Assembly: GCA_903929135.1 (NCBI GenBank)
Contig: CAIYTH010000046.1
Coordinates: forward strand, 27,141 to 91,140
Direction: 5' to 3'
Source: an uncultured Chlorobiales bacterium
GTDB taxonomy: Bacteria; Bacteroidota; Chlorobiia; Chlorobiales; Chlorobiaceae
Length of the DNA stretch: 64,000 bases
The translations under genes were made by a program, and so were the position numbers. Positions 60,854 through 64,000 of the stretch are shown here, in pieces (within the stretch, counting starts at the first letter, position 1; each line of letters opens with the position of its first letter). The notes under the pieces are model-generated. The model was not told the origin of the DNA. It searched no databases and was given only the letters and a program-made list of their open reading frames with translations.

Positions 60854-62539
60854 TCAGCGCAGGCGGTTCAGCGCGCTGACAATGGCCTTGATGGAGGCGA
60901 GGCTGATGTTCGAATCGATGCCGGAACCGCACGCAAGATGGCCTTCGGAGCTTGAAATCCTGATATAGCCGATGGCAAGGGCGTCCGAGCTGTGCCCGAT
61001 GGCGTGCTCGGCATACTCGTCCACATGGAAATCGATCCCGGTCTGGCTCACCATGCCCCGTACGAAGGCGTCGAGGGGGCCATTGCCCTTAGCCTTGAAC
61101 ACGAGCTCCCCTTGCGGAGAATGGACCGTGCAGCTGATGATCGTCGCCACTTCGTCGTTGGCCTCCGGATCGGCATCTTCCCAGCTGATATTGCACTTCC
61201 TGAGCGCATAAGGCTCGCGGATGCCGATGTAGGCGCTCTGGAACAGTTCGTGGATCTGCTCTGGTGAAAGCTCTTCACCGGTCCGGTCGGCAACCTCCTG
61301 GACGGCCGCTCCGAAATCGGGCTGCATCCATTTCGGGATCTGGATGCCATACTCCTTGTCGAGCACATAGGCGATGCCGCCCTTGCCCGACTGGCTGTTG
61401 ATCCTGACGATTGCCTCGTAGGTGCACCCGACGTCCTGCGGGTCGATCGGCAGGTAGGGCACGTCCCAGATGCCTTCGGCCGAAAGCTTGTGGATTTTCA
61501 TCCCCTTGCTGATGGCGTCCTGGTGTGAACCGGAGAATGCCGTGTAGACCAGTTCGCCGGCATACGGATGGCGCGCGTGCACATCCATGCGCGTGCAGCG
61601 GCGATAGGTCTCCCTGATCAGCGGCATATCGGAAAAATCGAGCTTCGGATCGATCCCCTGCGTCAGCATGTTCAGGGCCATGGTCACGATATCCATGTTG
61701 CCACAGCGCTCGCCGTTGCCGAACAGCGCCCCTTCGATACGGTCCGCACCTGCCATGAGAGCCAGTTCGGAGGTGGCGACGGCGGTTCCGCGGTCGTTGT
61801 GTGCATGCACGCTGATGATGGCCGCGTCACGGTTCGCGATATGCCTGCAGAACCACTCGATGCGGTCGGCGTAGATGTTCGGCGTAGAGAGTTCCACCGT
61901 CGACGGAAGGTTCAGGATCACCTTGTTGTCGGCCGACGCCCCCCAGGCGTCCATGACCGCATGGCACACCTCGAGCGCGTAGTCCAGCTCGGTGCCGGTG
62001 AAGCTTTCGGGACTGTATTCGAAGCGGATGCCCGCCGGGTTGCCGCTCTCCTCCTTCAGCTGCCTCACCAGGCGGGTGCCCGTCACGGCGATCGTCCTGA
62101 TCTCCTCCCTGCCCATGCGGAAAACAACGTCACGCTGCTGGCGCGAGGTCGAGTTATAGAGGTGGACAATGGCGTTTTTCGCCCCCCGGATCGACTCGAA
62201 CGTCCTCCGGATGAGGTGCTCCCGTGCCTGCGTCAGCACCTGGATGGTGACATCTTCCGGGATCACCTTCTCTTCGATCAGCTTGCGCACGAAAGCGAAT
62301 TCGGTAGCCGACGCCGACGGGAACCCGACTTCGATCTCCTTGAATCCAATGGAGACGAGCAGCCTGAACATGGCGACCTTCTCGTCGACGCTCATTGGAA
62401 CCGGCAACGCCTGGTTGCCGTCGCGCAGGTCGACGCTGCACCAGATCGGTGCTTTGGTGATCCTCTTGTCGGGCCACGTCCTGACGGGAATATCGACCGT
62501 CGGATAGGCTGCATACTTCTGATAATTCATCCTCTTCAT
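60854..62539 (-). CDS. leuA: 2-isopropylmalate synthase (long/type 2 form)
   Basis: 561 residues from ATG 62539, with GAGG eight bases upstream. The catalytic start SVDLRDGNQALPVPMSVDEK, metal ligands in VHAHNDRG and the C-terminal regulatory domain (HSPQGELVFKAKGNGPLDAF and ISSSEGHLACGSGIDSNISL) match the long LeuA that is leucine-inhibited. It makes 2-isopropylmalate from acetyl-CoA and 2-oxoisovalerate. An upstream open extension is the leader region. Transcription is probably controlled by the Leu leader peptide and attenuator at 62587-62735. Confidence 0.96.
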   Translation of the reverse strand: MKRMNYQKYAAYPTVDIPVRTWPDKRITKAPIWCSVDLRDGNQALPVPMSVDEKVAMFRLLVSIGFKEIEVGFPSASATEFAFVRKLIEEKVIPEDVTIQVLTQAREHLIRRTFESIRGAKNAIVHLYNSTSRQQRDVVFRMGREEIRTIAVTGTRLVRQLKEESGNPAGIRFEYSPESFTGTELDYALEVCHAVMDAWGASADNKVILNLPSTVELSTPNIYADRIEWFCRHIANRDAAIISVHAHNDRGTAVATSELALMAGADRIEGALFGNGERCGNMDIVTMALNMLTQGIDPKLDFSDMPLIRETYRRCTRMDVHARHPYAGELVYTAFSGSHQDAISKGMKIHKLSAEGIWDVPYLPIDPQDVGCTYEAIVRINSQSGKGGIAYVLDKEYGIQIPKWMQPDFGAAVQEVADRTGEELSPEQIHELFQSAYIGIREPYALRKCNISWEDADPEANDEVATIISCTVHSPQGELVFKAKGNGPLDAFVRGMVSQTGIDFHVDEYAEHAIGHSSDALAIGYIRISSSEGHLACGSGIDSNISLASIKAIVSALNRLR

Positions 62540-62586
62540 GATGACTGCCTCTTGTTTTTTACGCTCTACTGAACATCCCCTGAAAC

Positions 62587-62613
62587 GAAAAAAGCCACCT
62601 AACCTGAGTGGCT
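62587..62613 (-). terminator. leuA attenuator
   Basis: Minus-strand stem AGCCAC/GTGGCT with an 9-base loop, directly followed by TTTTTT, 48 bases before the leuA start. Its 5' arm and loop (CCACTCAG, 62604-62611) can pair instead with CTGAGTGG (62668-62675) inside the leader reading frame, forming the antiterminator. Confidence 0.8.
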
Positions 62614-62642
62614 GGCGGCTTTGAAACGGTAATCCCGAACAT

Positions 62643-62735
62643 CTACGGCATGAACCGCAATACGCCCCCACTCAGTGCCCGCAAGCCTGATAGCCCCGGA
62701 AGGGGAAGGAGCAGCATGTTGTTGCGTTTGTTCAT
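62643..62735 (-). CDS. leuL: Leucine-rich leader peptide controlling leuA
   Basis: 30 residues starting MNKRNNMLLLPLPGLSGLRA; eight are Leu, spread over the codons CTG, CTC, CTT, CTA and TTG. A GGAA lies 13 bases upstream. The distal codons overlap the strand CTGAGTGG that competes with the attenuator stem. This is the classical leader-peptide attenuation layout: ribosome stalling for charged tRNA-Leu favours the antiterminator and leuA is transcribed. Confidence 0.75.
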   Translation of the reverse strand: MNKRNNMLLLPLPGLSGLRALSGGVLRFMP

Positions 62736-62848
62736 ACAAGGTTCCGTACAGTATTGGGCGATTGAATCGTCAATTGACTTAATATAGGAAATTCTCTTCC
62801 GAGTGCAACTCTATTGTGCAACAGCCCTGCCCTCCCGTTCCGGGCTGT

Positions 62849-63283
62849 TCAGGGCCTCCTGACTGCCGTAAACCGAAGCAGGGTATGCATGGAGCGGTCG
62901 TAAAACTTCAGTTCGCGTTCCTCCTGGTCATAGGCGTCGGTGTTGCGAAGCGCCTCGACGAACGCCCGTTCACGAACCATGATCTCCGGCGAACAGGCCA
63001 TCCGTGTTGTGGCTATCCGCCCGAAACGGAGGTTCCGGCCTGACTGGACGAAGGTCGCGTCGAGGTGGTTGCACCCCCCGGACCCGGTCAGCCTCCCTTG
63101 TTTCGACAGCGTGATGTAGAAGTCGATCTTCTGGCCGACCACGAAATCGGCACGTTGTCCATCAACCTCGACGACGCGCCACCACGTCCCGAGCAGCGGA
63201 ACGTTCTGGGGCGGTGTTTTCACATTGCGGGGCGAGCAGGCGGCAAGCGCCCCGATCACCAGGATAAAAAGAGCTCGTTTCAC
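62849..63283 (-). CDS. META-domain lipoprotein (HslJ-like)
   Basis: 144 residues from GTG 63283, with GGAG nine bases upstream; it begins MKRALFILVIGALAAC, a lipoprotein signal. The META domain follows: LLGTWWRVVEVDGQ, LTGSGGCNHLDATFVQ, MACSPEIMVRERAFVEAL, ERELKFYD. The two Cys of the domain are kept. Members have been linked to novobiocin resistance and outer-membrane stress. The frame is open upstream but lacks a better start. Confidence 0.85.
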   Translation of the reverse strand: MKRALFILVIGALAACSPRNVKTPPQNVPLLGTWWRVVEVDGQRADFVVGQKIDFYITLSKQGRLTGSGGCNHLDATFVQSGRNLRFGRIATTRMACSPEIMVRERAFVEALRNTDAYDQEERELKFYDRSMHTLLRFTAVRRP

Positions 63284-63370
63284 AGGCGTATTCTCCGACA
63301 ACGTGTTGGTATGGTCCTGCCAGATCAAACTGCGGGTACATCGACGGAAACAGGAGGCGGGAACGGGCAC

Positions 63371-63394
63371 AAATAAAAAAAGGAAGCACCGCAT
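63371..63394. repeat. 24-bp direct repeat, left copy
   Basis: Starts AAATAAAAAAAGGAAGCACC and ends GCAT; identical to 63703-63726. The two copies bracket the GIY-YIG gene. On the minus strand the repeat is the T-rich 3' half of the tRNA terminator hairpin. Confidence 0.85.
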
Positions 63395-63400
63395 CAGTGA

Positions 63401-63676
63401 TCAAACAGACCGCTCGCCTTTTATAAATTCTACAATCATTTTTCTGCTCTTCCAGCTCTTTACGGTCTTTTCGGCACGCAGGGCATCTGATTTTGATAAA
63501 AACACCTGTACATGAGCAAGTGACCATGGCCGGTAACGAGATGTAAAACCATGCTCTATCGAATTGTGAAAAAGCAGCCTCCGCACTGGATCTGACGATA
63601 TTCCAACATAATAGCGGTCCGAAATTTCCGACTTCAGGATGTACAGGCTGCATGTGCCGGAATCGTTGGAAGACAT
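63401..63676 (-). CDS. GIY-YIG nuclease-domain protein
   Basis: 91 residues from ATG 63676. The core reads SLYILKSEISDRYYVGISSD, where YIL...YYVG stands for GIY-YIG, followed by RRLLFHNSIEHGFTSRYRPW and a Glu in ALRAEKTVKSWKSRK, matching small UPF0213/URI-like endonucleases. It lies between two 24-bp direct repeats and just downstream of tRNA-Asn and two degenerate tRNA copies, so it may be the nuclease of a small mobile unit. Confidence 0.88.
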   Translation of the reverse strand: MSSNDSGTCSLYILKSEISDRYYVGISSDPVRRLLFHNSIEHGFTSRYRPWSLAHVQVFLSKSDALRAEKTVKSWKSRKMIVEFIKGERSV

Positions 63677-63702
63677 TGGCGCTGCCGGATGATAGGGGGT
63701 AT

Positions 63703-63726
63703 AAATAAAAAAAGGAAGCACCGCAT
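63703..63726. repeat. 24-bp direct repeat, right copy
   Basis: Identical to 63371-63394. It forms the 3' half of the terminator hairpin at 63707-63746. Confidence 0.85.
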
Positions 63727-63746
63727 ACTCAAGTACTTCCTTTTTT
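63707..63746 (-). terminator. Terminator of the tRNA-Asn transcript
   Basis: AAAAAAGGAAG pairs with CTTCCTTTTTT over an 11-bp stem with a 17-base loop; T-runs on both strands. It lies directly after the last tRNA-like copy. Confidence 0.8.
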
Positions 63747-63747
63747 A

Positions 63748-63819
63748 TGCTCTGCAAGCAGGATTCGAACCTACATCCCGACGAGTCGGGATAACAGCCG
63801 AATACTTACTCTCTTAACT
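63748..63819 (-). pseudogene. Degenerate tRNA-Asn-like copy 2
   Basis: It keeps the GTATTCGGCTGTT anticodon-arm side and the T-arm (GGTTCGAATCC), but the acceptor stem is lost on the 5' side and altered on the 3' side (GCAGAGCA). The region after the anticodon is replaced by the hairpin TCCCGAC/GTCGGGA. It cannot fold as a tRNA. Confidence 0.75.
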
Positions 63820-63892
63820 TGGCTCCGCGAGTAGGATTCGAACCTACATCCCGACAAGTCGGGATAACAGCCGAATGCTTACTCTCTTGAAC
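63820..63892 (-). pseudogene. Degenerate tRNA-Asn-like copy 1
   Basis: It shares with tRNA-Asn the segment GCATTCGGCTGTTA, the T-arm and the full 3' acceptor strand with CCA (CTCGCGGAGCCA). The 5' acceptor strand is absent, the D-arm is changed (AGTTCAAGAGAGTAA) and the anticodon stem is replaced by TCCCGAC/GTCGGGA. It is 73 bases long, abutting the real tRNA. Confidence 0.75.
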
Positions 63893-63967
<75 letters not shown>

Positions 63968-64000
63968 ATTTTCCTTTTCCCTTTCCTTGTCAGTCTTTGA

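Noticed and set aside
62560..62760. T-box riboswitch for leuA
   Set aside because: No T-box sequence or specifier arm is seen; the leader peptide with alternative hairpins explains the region better.
63748..63892. Two further functional tRNA genes
   Set aside because: Both lack a 5' acceptor strand and an intact anticodon stem, so they cannot fold as tRNAs.

Overview
The window comes from a green sulfur bacterium (Chlorobiaceae), most like a Chlorobaculum or Chlorobium species. Three chlorosome envelope genes (a CsmB-type, a CsmE-type and a CsmD-type protein), a BchF/BchV bacteriochlorophyllide hydratase and an ArsA ATPase with a C-terminal small-heat-shock-like domain point to this group. 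Most genes have the GC-rich third positions of a moderately high-GC genome. No rRNA and no CRISPR array were seen.

Layout. 1-5.1 kb (minus strand): an RND efflux operon (CsoR-family sensor, TolC-like outer membrane factor, RND pump), with a clear CsoR-type operator upstream. 5.1-11.3 kb: a START-like protein, a one-helix membrane peptide, csmB, then a run of sugar kinase (AmgK-like), nucleotidyltransferase (MurU-like), DUF1343 exo-muramidase (NamZ-like) and sodium:solute symporter. This run looks like a MurNAc salvage set. 11.4-17.1 kb: two stand-alone receiver proteins flank a large PAS/GAF hybrid histidine kinase, followed by csmE and csmD. 17-32 kb: ordinary accessory and housekeeping genes (SDR, duplicated pentapeptide protein, ArsA-Hsp20, XRE-PAS regulator, Kup, TPR, RlpA, YceI, SapC, CsgG-like, two methyltransferases), a decayed terC and a candidate structured small RNA at about 21.36 kb.

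32-32.8 kb: bchF/bchV and a small membrane partner. 32.8-40.6 kb is an AT-rich acquired island. It holds a 72-bp inverted-repeat element, an 804-residue protein joining a PD-(D/E)xK nuclease fold to a P-loop ATPase (a candidate phage-defence gene), a twice-frameshifted radC, a PLDc_N membrane protein, a complete IS3-family element with an intact -1 frameshift signal, and an acyltransferase-3/SGNH O-acetyltransferase. The island ends at the 3' end of mnmE, a known integration site in other bacteria.

40.6-64 kb is core-like: mnmE, mazG, the GlgE pathway (treS-maltokinase fusion plus glgE), prfB with its +1 frameshift, a phosphoesterase, a nitroreductase, a degenerate WecB-like protein divergent from an OstA/LptA-like gene, fmdB-like, recO, hemL, DUF190-crcB, a znuACB-type metal transporter and leuA preceded by a Leu-rich leader peptide and attenuator. 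The right end carries a GIY-YIG nuclease between two 24-bp direct repeats, beside tRNA-Asn(GTT) and two degenerate tandem tRNA-Asn-like copies.

The most interesting items are the nuclease-ATPase in the island, the tRNA-Asn/GIY-YIG cassette, the leuA attenuator, the MurNAc-salvage cluster, the persulfide-sensor-like CsoR protein with its operator, and the small-RNA candidate.
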